From assembly GCF_002288635.1 (NCBI RefSeq), contig NZ_NRSW01000001.1, positions 1,955,671 through 2,019,670 of the forward strand: DNA of 64,000 nucleotides, given 5' to 3'. The notes under the pieces are model-generated. The model was not told the DNA's origin, searched no databases, and worked only from the letters and a program-made list of their open reading frames with translations. Below are positions 33,732 through 43,429 of this stretch, one piece after another; the first letter of the stretch is position 1; every line of letters begins with the position of its first letter. This DNA comes from Mucilaginibacter sp. MD40. Its GTDB lineage: Bacteria; Bacteroidota; Bacteroidia; Sphingobacteriales; Sphingobacteriaceae. A program made the position numbers and the translations under genes.

Positions 33732-35111
33732 ATGACCCTTAAAATCACTAAATTATTGACGCTTACCGCGGCTGGCTTAATCGGCTCGCTTTGCGCAGTG
33801 GCTCAACCAAGGCTTCCGGAAGGCTACTTTTGGAAAAAGCTTCCCAACGGACTGGAAGTTGTTGTTATCGAGAACAGCAAAGTTCCGCTAACTACCATTG
33901 AAATTGCTGTAAAGAACGGCGCCTACACCGAAGGCCCTGAATTTAGCGGCCTTTCACACTTGTTTGAGCATATGTTCTTTAAAGCCAACAAGGATTACCC
34001 TACCCAGGAAAAATTCTTAAAACGCACGCAGGAGCTTGGCGCCATATGGAACGGTACCACCAGCGTAGAGCGGGTAAACTACTATTTTACGGTTGGTAAA
34101 GACAGCCTGGATGCAGGTATGAAGCTCATGAATGCTTCTATACGTTTCCCTATTTATCGTGAGGAAGATATGAAAAAGGAACGCCCGGTGGTTGATGGCG
34201 AGTTCCAGCGTAACGAGAGCAGCCCGGGTTTTCAGTTATACTATGATGTGAACAAACACCTTTGGGGCGATCTCATCACCCGTAAAATGCCTATCGGGAT
34301 ACATGAGGTCATCAATTCAGCGACGCCTGAAAAGATGATGATCATTAAGAACAAATATTATTACCCTAACAACAGTTTGCTTACCATTTGCGGTGATGTT
34401 AAACACGAAGACGCGTTTAAAAAGGCGGAGCAAATATTTGGCGACTGGCAAAGCAGCGGTTTCGACCCGCATGTAAAGTACCCTATTCCTCCATTTAAGC
34501 CGCTTGATAAAAGCGTAGCTTTCGTAAAGGAAATGTCTATAGCCCGTACACCCATGATCATGATTGACTGGCAGGGCCCGGCTTACATGACAGATTCGGC
34601 ATCTACAGTAGCTGCCGATGTTTTTTCAACTATAACAGGCCTTAATTCTTCCAAATTACAGCAGGCACTGGTAGATAAAGGTCTTGCCTCGTCTGTTGAT
34701 TTTAGTTACAATACCTCGCATTACATTGGTCCGGTATCGTTATTTGTGATACCCAACCCTACAAAGCTAAAAGAATGCTATGCCGAGATTAAAAACCAAA
34801 TGAGCCAATGGGGCCGCCCTGATTATTATACCGATGAGCAGCTGGCTGATGCCAAAGCGATATTATTGCGTAACCACAGCAGGCAAATGGAAAAACCATC
34901 ATCAATTCCATCTCAGTTAAGCTACCAGTGGTGCAGTACATCATTAAACTACTATACCGACCTTACCAGCAATTACCAGAAAGTAACAAGGGCCGATATT
35001 GCCAAGTTTATGAATACTTATGTAGTGGGTAAGCCAATGGTTGCCGGCATTATTTTAACGCCCGAGGCAAGTAAGGCGGCAAACGTAGCCTCATTTTTTG
35101 TAGCCAACTAA
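33732..35111 (+). CDS. M16 family zinc peptidase, catalytic subunit
   Basis: A 459-residue secreted or periplasmic peptidase with signal sequence ending near AVAQ (residue 25). The inverted zinc motif HLFEH is at 76-80 (H76, E79, H80), and the downstream Glu expected as third ligand lies in ERPVVDGEFQRNES. The rest is the two-domain M16 fold. It is 19 bp from a second M16 gene that lacks the motif, so the pair probably works as an active/inactive heterodimer like other bacterial M16 pairs. Substrate unknown. Confidence 0.92.
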   Translation: MTLKITKLLTLTAAGLIGSLCAVAQPRLPEGYFWKKLPNGLEVVVIENSKVPLTTIEIAVKNGAYTEGPEFSGLSHLFEHMFFKANKDYPTQEKFLKRTQELGAIWNGTTSVERVNYYFTVGKDSLDAGMKLMNASIRFPIYREEDMKKERPVVDGEFQRNESSPGFQLYYDVNKHLWGDLITRKMPIGIHEVINSATPEKMMIIKNKYYYPNNSLLTICGDVKHEDAFKKAEQIFGDWQSSGFDPHVKYPIPPFKPLDKSVAFVKEMSIARTPMIMIDWQGPAYMTDSASTVAADVFSTITGLNSSKLQQALVDKGLASSVDFSYNTSHYIGPVSLFVIPNPTKLKECYAEIKNQMSQWGRPDYYTDEQLADAKAILLRNHSRQMEKPSSIPSQLSYQWCSTSLNYYTDLTSNYQKVTRADIAKFMNTYVVGKPMVAGIILTPEASKAANVASFFVAN

Positions 35112-35130
35112 CCTAAACAGCAAATTAATC

Positions 35131-36465
35131 ATGAAAAAAATTATATATCTATTAGTTATCGCCGCTGCCACTGCTGGTGTTAAACCTGCTTATGCCCAGA
35201 AAAAAGCCTACGAAATGACGGTTGACGGCGTGAAGGTGATTGTACAACCAAGCGGTAACGATATTGTAGAGATACAAACTGTTATTAAAGGCGGAGTACA
35301 GAATTATCCGGCCAACAAAGCCGGTATCGAAGCTATGGCCATGAATGCCCTTAACGAGTGCGGTACCTTAAAACACGATAAGAACAGCTTTAAAAATCAG
35401 TTAGACAAGATCAGCGCGGCCGTATATGGCATGGCTACCAAAAACTATTCTGTTATAAAGGTAAATTGCATAAAGAGCGACCTGCCAGTGGCCTGGCCGC
35501 TTTATGTTGAGGCCATTACCATACCTAAATTTGACGTTAATGAGTTTGAACGTATTAAGCAGGACCAGATCAATAACCTGAAATCACAGGACTCTGACCC
35601 TGATTATGCCATAGACCAGTATGCTGATAAAGTTGCCTTTACCGGCCGCGATTATGCTAAAAACCCTAACGGTACGCCCGAAACAGTAAAAGCCCTCACC
35701 GCTGAGGAAACAAAGAAATATTACCAATCTATCCTCACCAGATCGCGTATGCTGATCGTAGTAGTGGCCGATCTGGAACGGTCTGATATTGAAGCAAAAG
35801 TGAAAGGCCTGCTTGGCTCAATCAAACAAGGTGCTCCTTTTGAATTAAAAAAATCATTTTTTAGGGCCTACAAAAACACTTTCTCTGCCGAGAGCCGCGA
35901 ACTGGCTACCAACTATGTTGAGGGCGTAACAAGCGGCCCTGCCCCAGGCACACCTGATTTTGACGCTTTTAACGTAGCCATGCGTATTTTCGCTAACAGG
36001 CATTTCCTGGATGTGCGTACTAATAACGGTTTATCATATGCCCCGCAGGCATGGTTCAGCGTAGGTTCAACATCAGTTGCCAAGTTCTCCGTTTCAACCA
36101 CCCAGCCTGATAAGTATATTGCTGTATTTGATAAACTGGTAGATAAAATTAAAAAGGACGGCTTTAACGATGCCGACGTAGCCGATATGAAAGTAACCTA
36201 CTTAACCGGCTTTTATTACAAGAACGAAACCAATACTGCACAGGCCGGCTCTATTGTTGCTAATGAGGTGCTGCATAACAACTGGAAACGCTCTTTAACT
36301 CTTGCAGATGATGTAAAGAAACTGACCACTACCCAAGTGAGCGACGCTTTCCGTAAATACATCGGCAATATTATATGGGTTTACCAGGGTGATACTAAAA
36401 AAGTGAACCCTTTACTATATACCAATGGTACCTTAAACAAAGCCGATAACCCGGTAAGTAATTAA
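35131..36465 (+). CDS. M16 family peptidase-like protein, non-catalytic partner
   Basis: A 444-residue protein with a signal peptide (MKKIIYLLVIAAATAGVKPAYAQ). It follows the active M16 gene by 19 bp. The zinc motif position reads NKAGIEAMAMNALNECGT, so HxxEH is absent, and the protein is likely the regulatory subunit that helps shape the active site. The C-terminal half has the conserved arginine-tyrosine pair region (RTNNGLSYAPQAWF). Terminator at 36527-36559 ends the operon. Confidence 0.88.
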   Translation: MKKIIYLLVIAAATAGVKPAYAQKKAYEMTVDGVKVIVQPSGNDIVEIQTVIKGGVQNYPANKAGIEAMAMNALNECGTLKHDKNSFKNQLDKISAAVYGMATKNYSVIKVNCIKSDLPVAWPLYVEAITIPKFDVNEFERIKQDQINNLKSQDSDPDYAIDQYADKVAFTGRDYAKNPNGTPETVKALTAEETKKYYQSILTRSRMLIVVVADLERSDIEAKVKGLLGSIKQGAPFELKKSFFRAYKNTFSAESRELATNYVEGVTSGPAPGTPDFDAFNVAMRIFANRHFLDVRTNNGLSYAPQAWFSVGSTSVAKFSVSTTQPDKYIAVFDKLVDKIKKDGFNDADVADMKVTYLTGFYYKNETNTAQAGSIVANEVLHNNWKRSLTLADDVKKLTTTQVSDAFRKYIGNIIWVYQGDTKKVNPLLYTNGTLNKADNPVSN

Positions 36466-36526
36466 TTGGTCATTAGTGAGTGGTTAATAGTGATTAGTCA
36501 TTATTAGCGACGCCTATATTTTTTGG

Positions 36527-36559
36527 AAACGGCCCGGGAGTAATATACCGGGCCGTTTT
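36527..36559. terminator. Bidirectional terminator between the M16 pair and AI-2E gene
   Basis: An 11-bp stem (AAACGGCCCGG and complement) with a 10-nt loop, followed by TTTT. It stands between convergent genes and can end both. Confidence 0.85.
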
Positions 36560-36585
36560 ATATTACATGAAATGCATTGTACTGC

Positions 36586-37704
36586 TTAACTATCGGCCTT
36601 AACAGGCATTACTGCCTGTCTTCTGCGGCGGTTGCGCCATATCTCAACCATATGCATGGTAGGGATGTTATCGCCCAGGAGTTTACCCCAGGGTTTCAGC
36701 GGCTCGATCCGGTCAAAAATTATTTTTAGTACAGCTACGAATGGGATAGACAGGAACATGCCCGATACGCCCCATAACTGATTACCCAGCAGTACTACGA
36801 TAATAGACATCAGCGCGTTAATCTGCACTTTTGATGATACGATGCGCGGTACCAATATATTATTATCGATGAACTGAATAACAATATATGCAATTATCAC
36901 ACCCAGTTGCGTAGAATAACCGTCTTTTGTTACCGTAGCCATCAGTACCGGCAGTGCTATGGCGATAATACCACCCAAATAGGGTATCAGATTGAGAATT
37001 GCGCCAATACAGCCGATAAGAATGCCGTATTTTACGCCAAGCAGTATCAATGCTACCGAGTTCATGGCTGCCACAATAATCATCTCTATCAGCAGGCCAA
37101 CAATATAGCTTTGTATAGCTGTTTTAGTTTCACTCAATACCTCGCTTACTTTTTTGGAGTTTTCTTCGGCGAATACCTCATACAGGAAATTAAGGATAAG
37201 TGTTTTATAATATAGCATCAGGAAGATATATACCGGCAGCAGAAAAACTACCGACAATATGCCCAATACGCTATTGAGCGTACGGCCAACCATGGCCTGG
37301 CTGTTGTTAAGCGCGTTTTTTATCATCTGCTCCTGTTTGGCAACAGCTACACCAAAATTATCCTTTACCCATATTTTTACATCGGCCGTAATGCTTTCAA
37401 ACTTTTTCTGCAGCATAGGCATTGCCTCACCAAACTGAACAATTTGGGTGGAGAGAAAGTAAAACACCAAAAGCACGGTAATTATCATGATGAACATCGC
37501 TATCAGGATAGCCAGAAACCTCGGTACGCGCATTTTTTGGAGGCGGTTGCAGAGCGGGTTAAGCAAAATGGCTAAAAACGCGGCAAATGCCAGTGGTACT
37601 AATATCTCGGCAAGGATATTAAGTACGTAAACCAGTAAAATAAGCCCGAAAAGCACCACCGTACTTTGTATGTAAAAAGGCTGGTCCTTTATTTTGATGT
37701 TCAT
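36586..37704 (-). CDS. AI-2E family (UPF0118) membrane protein
   Basis: A 372-residue integral membrane protein of the AI-2 exporter/TqsA/PerM type. About eight hydrophobic segments, starting with YVLNILAEILVPLAFAAFLAILL. The family signature is in the C-terminal half: GCIGAILNLIPYLGGIIAIALP, then AYIVIQFIDNNILVPRIV and LWGVSGMFLSIPFVAVLKIIFDR. The transported compound is unknown; some members export AI-2 or sodium. Confidence 0.93.
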   Translation of the reverse strand: MNIKIKDQPFYIQSTVVLFGLILLVYVLNILAEILVPLAFAAFLAILLNPLCNRLQKMRVPRFLAILIAMFIMIITVLLVFYFLSTQIVQFGEAMPMLQKKFESITADVKIWVKDNFGVAVAKQEQMIKNALNNSQAMVGRTLNSVLGILSVVFLLPVYIFLMLYYKTLILNFLYEVFAEENSKKVSEVLSETKTAIQSYIVGLLIEMIIVAAMNSVALILLGVKYGILIGCIGAILNLIPYLGGIIAIALPVLMATVTKDGYSTQLGVIIAYIVIQFIDNNILVPRIVSSKVQINALMSIIVVLLGNQLWGVSGMFLSIPFVAVLKIIFDRIEPLKPWGKLLGDNIPTMHMVEIWRNRRRRQAVMPVKADS

Positions 37705-37765
37705 GCAGTTAGTTTATAAGCAGATAAGGAGCGTAACCCATAATTGTTTTCATGGGCCCTTAACT

Positions 37766-37795
37766 AACAACGCCCGTGTGAACGGGCGTTGTTTT
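37766..37795. terminator. Hairpin downstream of the TPR kinase gene
   Basis: A perfect 12-bp stem (AACAACGCCCGT and complement) with a 4-nt loop (GTGA). It stands between two minus-strand genes, about 170 bp after the kinase stop. The plus-strand side has a TTTT run; on the minus strand the T tract is weak, so its role as a terminator is only probable. The rest of the 37705-37962 gap has no credible ORF. Confidence 0.5.
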
Positions 37796-37962
37796 AGTAG
37801 GTGTTTTGTTGCAGTGCAATGTTGTAACTGTTCTGAAACAGCCCCTTTGGGTCAAGTACGGTACCAGGAAGATGCTTTTATTGCTCACATAACCATTAAG
37901 CGGGAAACTCTTCTTACCTGCTGAACAAGTGTTTGATTTTTTTAAGGATGGTGTAGATGAGC

Positions 37963-40116
37963 CTATTTTGCCGCAGGAAGAATAAAGCTGAAAGTTGTAC
38001 CCGTCCCCGGCTCGCTTTCGGCGTAAATAGTGCCGTTGTATTTCTCTATCAGGTCTTTACAGAATACCATACCCATGCCCGTTCCTCGTTCGTTAAGGGT
38101 ACCCAGCTGACTTACCATTTTACCGGCGAATAGCTTTTTGAGCTGGCTGGCATTCATGCCCACACCGGTGTCTTGCACCGAAAACTTTATGCGGTTATCC
38201 AGGCAGGTGGCAGCTATGTGTATTTCGCTGTTGCAGTGCGAAAATTTTATAGCATTAGTGAGCAGGTTGTGTATTACAATGCGTATTGATTTGGGGTCGG
38301 CCAGCACCGTATGCTCGTTATTTACGTTGTTTACAGGGGTGATATTTTTTAACCTGAATTGTTCGTCCAGTATATTCAGTTCTTCGTCTACCACATCGCA
38401 AAGGCAAAAGCTAACGGTGGTATCTTCAATATTATCAACCTGGCTGTTTATCCAGAACAGCAGCGTATCCAGGAAATCGGAAGTTTGCTCGAGCTTAACA
38501 AAAACTTTTGGCACCATCGCCATAAATTCATCGGTAGTAAGGTCTTTACTGGTAAGCAGTGAAAATACGCCTCGCAGCGTGCTGAGCGGGGCCCGAAGGT
38601 CATGCGCCAGTATGCCTATAAGGCGATCTTTAAGATGATTAAGGTCGTTAAGCTTTTCTGCCTGCTCAATAACTTCTTTATTTTTTTCGGCCAGTTGGGC
38701 GTTGGCCTCAAATTGTTTCCTTTTGGCATTATAGTAAAATATCAGCATAATGGTTACCACCAGGATAATAATGCCGTATACAATATTGGTGCGGCGCTGC
38801 TGAGCCAGCTTCTCCATCAAATATTTTTCCTTGAGAGATGCCTTGCGCTGATTAGCCTCAAAATCGAGCATCTGGTTGTATGAGCTAAGCTTTTGCAGGC
38901 TTACGTCGTTTTTCAGGCTGTCCTGTAAGCGTAAGTAAAGGTTGTGCTGTGCATAAGCTTCCCGGAAGTTATTAAGCCCCGCGAGTGCGATGCTCAACTG
39001 TAATACGGCATCGGCGCGCATGTTAAGGCTTTGCAATTTATCGGCTGTTTCGCGGGCGAGTAGGGCGTATTTTTCAGCATTAAGAAAGTCTTTTTGTTGG
39101 TTATAAACAGTTGCCAAACCAATGTAAGCGTTTACTACATTGTATGGTATCCTGCTTTTTTTTGAGTAGGATACAGCTTGGTTAAGATAGTGCAAGGCCG
39201 AGTCGATACGCCCGGTATGGAAATGATAGAGGCCAATATTATAATAAATAAGGCCAATACCCTCTTCGTCGCCAAGCTCATGATACATGGCCCCGGCCTC
39301 CTTAAAGTATCGCAAAGCCTTATCATATTGCTTTTGGGCCAGCAATACTTCACCAATGTTTTGGTACGCGGTGCTGATACCCTGCTTATCATCCAGCTTT
39401 AGCCATAACGCGTTAGCCTTGTTAAAATATTCCAGCGCTTTTGCGTACAGCTCAAGGTGCTGCATCACCACGCCAATATTGCAATAGTTATCGGCGGCGG
39501 CTAACTGGTTATTCAGCCTGAGATCAATAGTAAGTGAGTGGAAGTAATTATCCAGCGCCTTATTAAAGTCGCCTTTATTATCATAAGTAATACCAATTAT
39601 GGCATAGCAGTGGGCTATTTCTAATGGGTTATTGAGTTTTTTGCGAATGGCCAGCGCGAGGTGAAAATAATTGATGGCCTTATCGTAATTACCGAGAAAA
39701 TCCTGCACGCGGCCAAGCCCCATGTAAGATTCGCTTATCCCTAATTGGTTATTTAATGTGGTATAAATATTTAGCGCGGTATTGTAATTTTTTTGTGCCT
39801 CGTCGTATTTACCGTTAAACGAGTTTACCCTGCCTAAAATATTGTTACCTGCTGCTTCGCCTTTTTTATAACCGCTTTTCTTAGAAAGATCAACAGCTAC
39901 CTTTGCATAATAAGTACTGCTATCCGGCATGGATTCATAGTAGTGATCTGCCAGTTCATTAATGCGGTTAATAGTGGTTGTATCGCTGTTACGGATGGGC
40001 GCCGCTGATATATTCAATAACTTTTTAAGGCTATCAACCCCTTCATCTGGCGGTTTACCCACAGCAACGCTGCCGCAAAAAACAAAAAATATAAATAAGT
40101 ATCTGATAGGTTTCAA
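37963..40116 (-). CDS. TPR-containing sensor histidine kinase
   Basis: A 717-residue protein starting with a signal sequence, then about ten TPR-like repeats (residues 75-400, e.g. NYDKAINYFHLALAIRKKLN and AIIGITYDNKGDFNKALDNY), one membrane span (IVYGIIILVVTIMLIFYYN, about 455-475), a coiled coil and a kinase core. The H box is GILAHDLRAPLST, the N box LLTNAIKFS, and the ATP lid DTGVGM and GTGMGMVFCKDLI. The TPR domain lies outside the cytoplasm and may sense a protein partner. Start is TTG at 40116, the only candidate giving the signal peptide. No response regulator is adjacent. Confidence 0.9.
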   Translation of the reverse strand: MKPIRYLFIFFVFCGSVAVGKPPDEGVDSLKKLLNISAAPIRNSDTTTINRINELADHYYESMPDSSTYYAKVAVDLSKKSGYKKGEAAGNNILGRVNSFNGKYDEAQKNYNTALNIYTTLNNQLGISESYMGLGRVQDFLGNYDKAINYFHLALAIRKKLNNPLEIAHCYAIIGITYDNKGDFNKALDNYFHSLTIDLRLNNQLAAADNYCNIGVVMQHLELYAKALEYFNKANALWLKLDDKQGISTAYQNIGEVLLAQKQYDKALRYFKEAGAMYHELGDEEGIGLIYYNIGLYHFHTGRIDSALHYLNQAVSYSKKSRIPYNVVNAYIGLATVYNQQKDFLNAEKYALLARETADKLQSLNMRADAVLQLSIALAGLNNFREAYAQHNLYLRLQDSLKNDVSLQKLSSYNQMLDFEANQRKASLKEKYLMEKLAQQRRTNIVYGIIILVVTIMLIFYYNAKRKQFEANAQLAEKNKEVIEQAEKLNDLNHLKDRLIGILAHDLRAPLSTLRGVFSLLTSKDLTTDEFMAMVPKVFVKLEQTSDFLDTLLFWINSQVDNIEDTTVSFCLCDVVDEELNILDEQFRLKNITPVNNVNNEHTVLADPKSIRIVIHNLLTNAIKFSHCNSEIHIAATCLDNRIKFSVQDTGVGMNASQLKKLFAGKMVSQLGTLNERGTGMGMVFCKDLIEKYNGTIYAESEPGTGTTFSFILPAAK

Positions 40117-40201
40117 TAAAATTCAGGTATAAAACGGTTACGGCAAAGTTTATCATTAACCAGGTGGGGGGAACTGTTAATTTCAACACCGTTAAAATAG
40201 T

Positions 40202-40232
40202 AAAAGCCCGCTTTAATAGCGGGCTTTTTTTT
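40202..40232 (-). terminator. Terminator of glyS
   Basis: An 11-bp stem (AAAAGCCCGCT and complement), loop TTAAT; the plus side runs to eight T's and the minus side to TTTTAC. It follows the glyS stop at 40250. Confidence 0.85.
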
Positions 40233-40249
40233 AATATTTTTTATAAATA

Positions 40250-41728
40250 TTATAATACGTTCTTCCAGCTCACCAGATCGCCTATAATGCGTTCCAGGTC
40301 ATCGGCATTTACGCGCTCCTGGGCCATGCTGTCACGGTGGCGTATGGTTACGGTATTATCCTCCAAAGTTTGGTGATCTACCGTGATACAAAAAGGCGTG
40401 CCGATAGCATCCTGGCGGCGATAACGTTTCCCAATAGCGTCTTTTTCTTCGTATTGCAGGTTAAAGTTTACCTTTAGTTTGTCCATTATCTCGCGGGCTT
40501 TCTCGGGCAGACCGTCTTTTTTGGTTAACGGGAAAATAGCCGCTTTAACAGGAGCCAGTACAGGGTGCAGGCGCAATACCGTACGGCTATCTTGCTTATC
40601 TTCAGTGCTCAGGTCTTCCTCTTCGTAAGCGTTTATGAGGGTAAGCAGGAACATCCTGTCTAAACCTATTGAGGTTTCTATCACGTAAGGAATATAGTTG
40701 CCGTAAGGTTTGCCGGTTTCAGGATCAACCTCAGGGTCAAAGTACTGCATTTTTTTACGGGAGAATTTCTCGTGCTGGCTTAAGTCGAAATCGGTACGGC
40801 TGTGTATGCCCTCTACCTCTTTAAAACCAAACGGGAAGTTATACTCAATATCAAAGGCAGCATCGGCGTAATGGGCCAGTTTGGTGTGCTCGTGGTAGCG
40901 GTATTTTTCTGGCGAGGTACCCAGGGCAAGGTGCCAGTTTAAACGGGTTTGTTTCCATTTATCAAACCACTCGCGCTGTGTGCCCGGGCGAACAAAGAAC
41001 TGCATTTCCATTTGCTCAAACTCGCGCATACGGATAATAAACTGGCGGGCAATTACCTCGTTACGGAAAGCTTTACCAATTTGCGCAATGCCAAAAGGTA
41101 TTTTCATCCTGCCAGACTTTTGAACGTTAAGGTAATTTACGAAAATACCTTGCGCGGTTTCCGGGCGTAGGTAAATGGTATCAGACTCATCAGCTATAGC
41201 GCCTACCTGGGTGCTGAACATCAGGTTAAACTGGCGTACATCCGTCCAGTTGGCGGTGCCGCTGAGCGGGCATTTTATATTTTGTTCGATGATCAGTTCG
41301 CGCAGGCGCGGTAGGTTCTCGGCCTTAAGCGCGTTATCCATCTCAATTTGCAACTCCTCGGCTTCGCTGGTTTTGCCTTCCTCATCTAACTGGGCAATGC
41401 GATCTTCCAGTAACTGATCGGCACGGTAGCGCTTTTTGCTATCCTTGTTATCTATCATGGGGTCGCTAAAGCCGTCAACGTGGCCGCTGGCTTTCCAAAC
41501 GGTAGGGTGCATGAAAATGGCAGAGTCGATACCCACAATGTTCTCGTTCATCTGCACCATGGCTTTCCACCAGTAGGTTTTAATGTTGTTCTTTAATTCA
41601 GAACCATTTTGGCCATAATCATAAACGGCGCTCAGGCCATCATAGATCTCGCTGCTCTGGAAAACGAAGCCATATTCTTTGGCGTGTGATATTACGTTTT
41701 TAAATAGATCGTCGGTTTGCGTACTCAT
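40250..41728 (-). CDS. glyS: Glycyl-tRNA synthetase (alpha2, eukaryote-like type)
   Basis: Class II synthetase of 492 residues, the homodimeric type rather than the alpha2beta2 bacterial type. Motif 2 region RNEVIARQFIIRMREFEQMEMQFF and motif 3 ETSIGLDRMFLLTL are clear, as are YLRPETAQGIFVNY and FGIAQIGKAFRNE. The C-terminal anticodon-binding domain begins near KAAIFPLTKKDGLPEKAR. A TATCTTTG box at 41743-41736 (minus strand) ends 7 nt before the ATG. Confidence 0.96.
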   Translation of the reverse strand: MSTQTDDLFKNVISHAKEYGFVFQSSEIYDGLSAVYDYGQNGSELKNNIKTYWWKAMVQMNENIVGIDSAIFMHPTVWKASGHVDGFSDPMIDNKDSKKRYRADQLLEDRIAQLDEEGKTSEAEELQIEMDNALKAENLPRLRELIIEQNIKCPLSGTANWTDVRQFNLMFSTQVGAIADESDTIYLRPETAQGIFVNYLNVQKSGRMKIPFGIAQIGKAFRNEVIARQFIIRMREFEQMEMQFFVRPGTQREWFDKWKQTRLNWHLALGTSPEKYRYHEHTKLAHYADAAFDIEYNFPFGFKEVEGIHSRTDFDLSQHEKFSRKKMQYFDPEVDPETGKPYGNYIPYVIETSIGLDRMFLLTLINAYEEEDLSTEDKQDSRTVLRLHPVLAPVKAAIFPLTKKDGLPEKAREIMDKLKVNFNLQYEEKDAIGKRYRRQDAIGTPFCITVDHQTLEDNTVTIRHRDSMAQERVNADDLERIIGDLVSWKNVL

Positions 41729-41735
41729 AGTGTGG

Positions 41736-41743
41736 CAAAGATA
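41736..41743 (-). promoter_or_regulatory. -7 box of glyS
   Basis: Minus-strand TATCTTTG ends 7 nt before the glyS ATG, giving a possible leaderless message. An AT-rich repeat (about 41757-41870) lies beyond it. Confidence 0.6.
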
Positions 41744-41896
41744 TATTTTAGAGGCTAATATTAAAGGTGTTAATGTTGAATTAATATCGAATAACCAATA
41801 TCGATTTACGAATGATGAAGTGAGTAAATTCGAAATTTTGCATTCGAAATTCGGTGTTGGTTATTAAATCTGCTGTCTATGCAATACCTTTACGCC

Positions 41897-42604
41897 ATGA
41901 GCATACAGGTAGCCAATTTAAGCAAAGTTTATGGCCGGCAAACGGCTGTTAACGCCATTAGTTTTGAAGCTAAAACCGGTGTGTTGGGCTTTTTGGGACC
42001 TAATGGCGCCGGCAAAAGTACCACCATGAAAATGCTTACCGGTTATGTGCCACCAACTTCGGGTACTGCTACTGTTAACGGGTTTGACATTTCCAGGCAG
42101 TCGCTGGAAGTGAAACGCAGCATAGGCTACCTGCCCGAGAGTAACCCGCTTTATACGGATATGTATGTGAAAGAAGCGCTTAGCTTTATCGCTGGTATTC
42201 ATCAGCTACATGAACCGCAAAAGCGTATAGCCGAGGTGATTGAGCAAACCGGCCTTGGGCCCGAGCAACATAAGAAAATAGGCCAGTTATCTAAAGGCTA
42301 CAGGCAAAGGGTAGGGCTGGCACAGGCTATTATGCATGATCCGCAGGTGCTGATACTGGACGAGCCTACCTCCGGACTGGATCCTAACCAACTGGTTGGC
42401 ATCAGGCAGTTGATCAATGATCTTGGGAAAACCAAAACCATTATCCTATCCACCCATATTATGCAGGAGGTTGAGGCCGTATGCGGCAGGGTGATCATCA
42501 TTAATAAGGGTAACATTGTAGCGAATGACACGCTTGCCGGGCTGCATTCCGCTCACCATAATGCTTCGCTTGAGAGCATTTTTATTAAGCTTACCAATGC
42601 TTAG
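41897..42604 (+). CDS. gldA: ABC transporter ATPase, gliding-motility type GldA
   Basis: A 235-residue ABC ATPase: Walker A GPNGAGKSTT, signature LSKGYRQRVGLAQ, Walker B ILDEPTSGLDP and the switch His in LSTHIMQEVEAV. It is the single-domain type that pairs with ABC-2 permeases such as GldF. Position 800 bp ahead of the GldF-GldG fusion supports the GldA call; a small outer-membrane gene sits between. The ATG at 41897 is preferred; it follows TACCTTTA by 4 nt. In many Bacteroidota these genes exist in non-gliding strains too, so a role in motility is not assured. Confidence 0.85.
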   Translation: MSIQVANLSKVYGRQTAVNAISFEAKTGVLGFLGPNGAGKSTTMKMLTGYVPPTSGTATVNGFDISRQSLEVKRSIGYLPESNPLYTDMYVKEALSFIAGIHQLHEPQKRIAEVIEQTGLGPEQHKKIGQLSKGYRQRVGLAQAIMHDPQVLILDEPTSGLDPNQLVGIRQLINDLGKTKTIILSTHIMQEVEAVCGRVIIINKGNIVANDTLAGLHSAHHNASLESIFIKLTNA

Positions 42605-42817
42605 TGGTTGTTGGAGTTAAAATTAAAGTATCTGATAATCAATTAGTATTATAATTTAAATAATGTTAACTGTAACACTATAGGTTGTAAAGCCGTCTGA
42701 TAGGAAAGCTGGAAAAATGCCGTATTCGTACGATGATATGATAAATGCCTAAAAACGGGTATTTCGTATTGTATGTTAACGCCTATTTTTACCGGTAAAA
42801 CTTAAACATTATTAATT

Positions 42818-43330
42818 ATGAAAAAAGTACTACTTATGTTAACCGTTATCTGCGGTTTATCAGTTGCTGCAAAAGCACAAACATCATCACAAACAGGAAA
42901 ATTTAGCATTGGCGTTGAAGCAGGTTTGCCGGTAGGTAACGCTTCGGATGTATCAAACTTTGTTATCGGTGGCTCTTTAAAATACGATCATCCGGTAGCT
43001 GAGAATACATTTCTTACGCTTTCTGCTGGCTACAACAAATTTGTTTACAAATCTGAATTTAAAGATGAAGGTAGTTTTTACGCTATTCCGGTTAAAGTAG
43101 GTGTTAAATACTTCTTTGATCAAGGCTTTTACGGCGAAGCACAGTTAGGTGCAGCTTTTCAAACTGAAAAAGTTACAGGTTTGGGTAGCTTTCACAATAC
43201 TGCATTTGCTTACGCTCCTGGGATAGGTTATGCATTCAGTCCTAATGTAGATCTTGGTGTGCGCTATGAAGGTTGGTCTAAAAATGGCACAACCAGCCAG
43301 GTTGCTTTACGTTTAGCATACAGCTTCTAA
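42818..43330 (+). CDS. Small outer-membrane beta-barrel protein
   Basis: A 170-residue protein with signal peptide (MKKVLLMLTVICGLSVAAKAQ) and an eight-strand-like barrel: FSIGVEAGLPVGNASD, YDHPVAENTFLTLSAGYN, VKVGVKYFFDQGFYGEAQLG and closing VALRLAYSF, with the terminal Phe typical of barrel insertion. Function is not known. It stands between gldA and gldFG but has its own terminator. Confidence 0.85.
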   Translation: MKKVLLMLTVICGLSVAAKAQTSSQTGKFSIGVEAGLPVGNASDVSNFVIGGSLKYDHPVAENTFLTLSAGYNKFVYKSEFKDEGSFYAIPVKVGVKYFFDQGFYGEAQLGAAFQTEKVTGLGSFHNTAFAYAPGIGYAFSPNVDLGVRYEGWSKNGTTSQVALRLAYSF

Positions 43331-43353
43331 TTAGCCGTAAATAAAATTTAATT

Positions 43354-43385
43354 AAAGCCCGGTGCAATATTGCACCGGGCTTTTT
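43354..43385 (+). terminator. Terminator of the outer-membrane protein gene
   Basis: A perfect 13-bp stem (AAAGCCCGGTGCA and complement), loop ATAT, followed by TTTTTG. Confidence 0.9.
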
Positions 43386-43429
43386 GTTTGAGGGGCAATT
43401 TGTAACTTTACCGTCCTAATTACATATCC

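Noticed and set aside
37796..37962. Possible degraded gene or insertion remnant after the TPR kinase
   Set aside because: Both strands were read; only stop-interrupted fragments without known motif were found.
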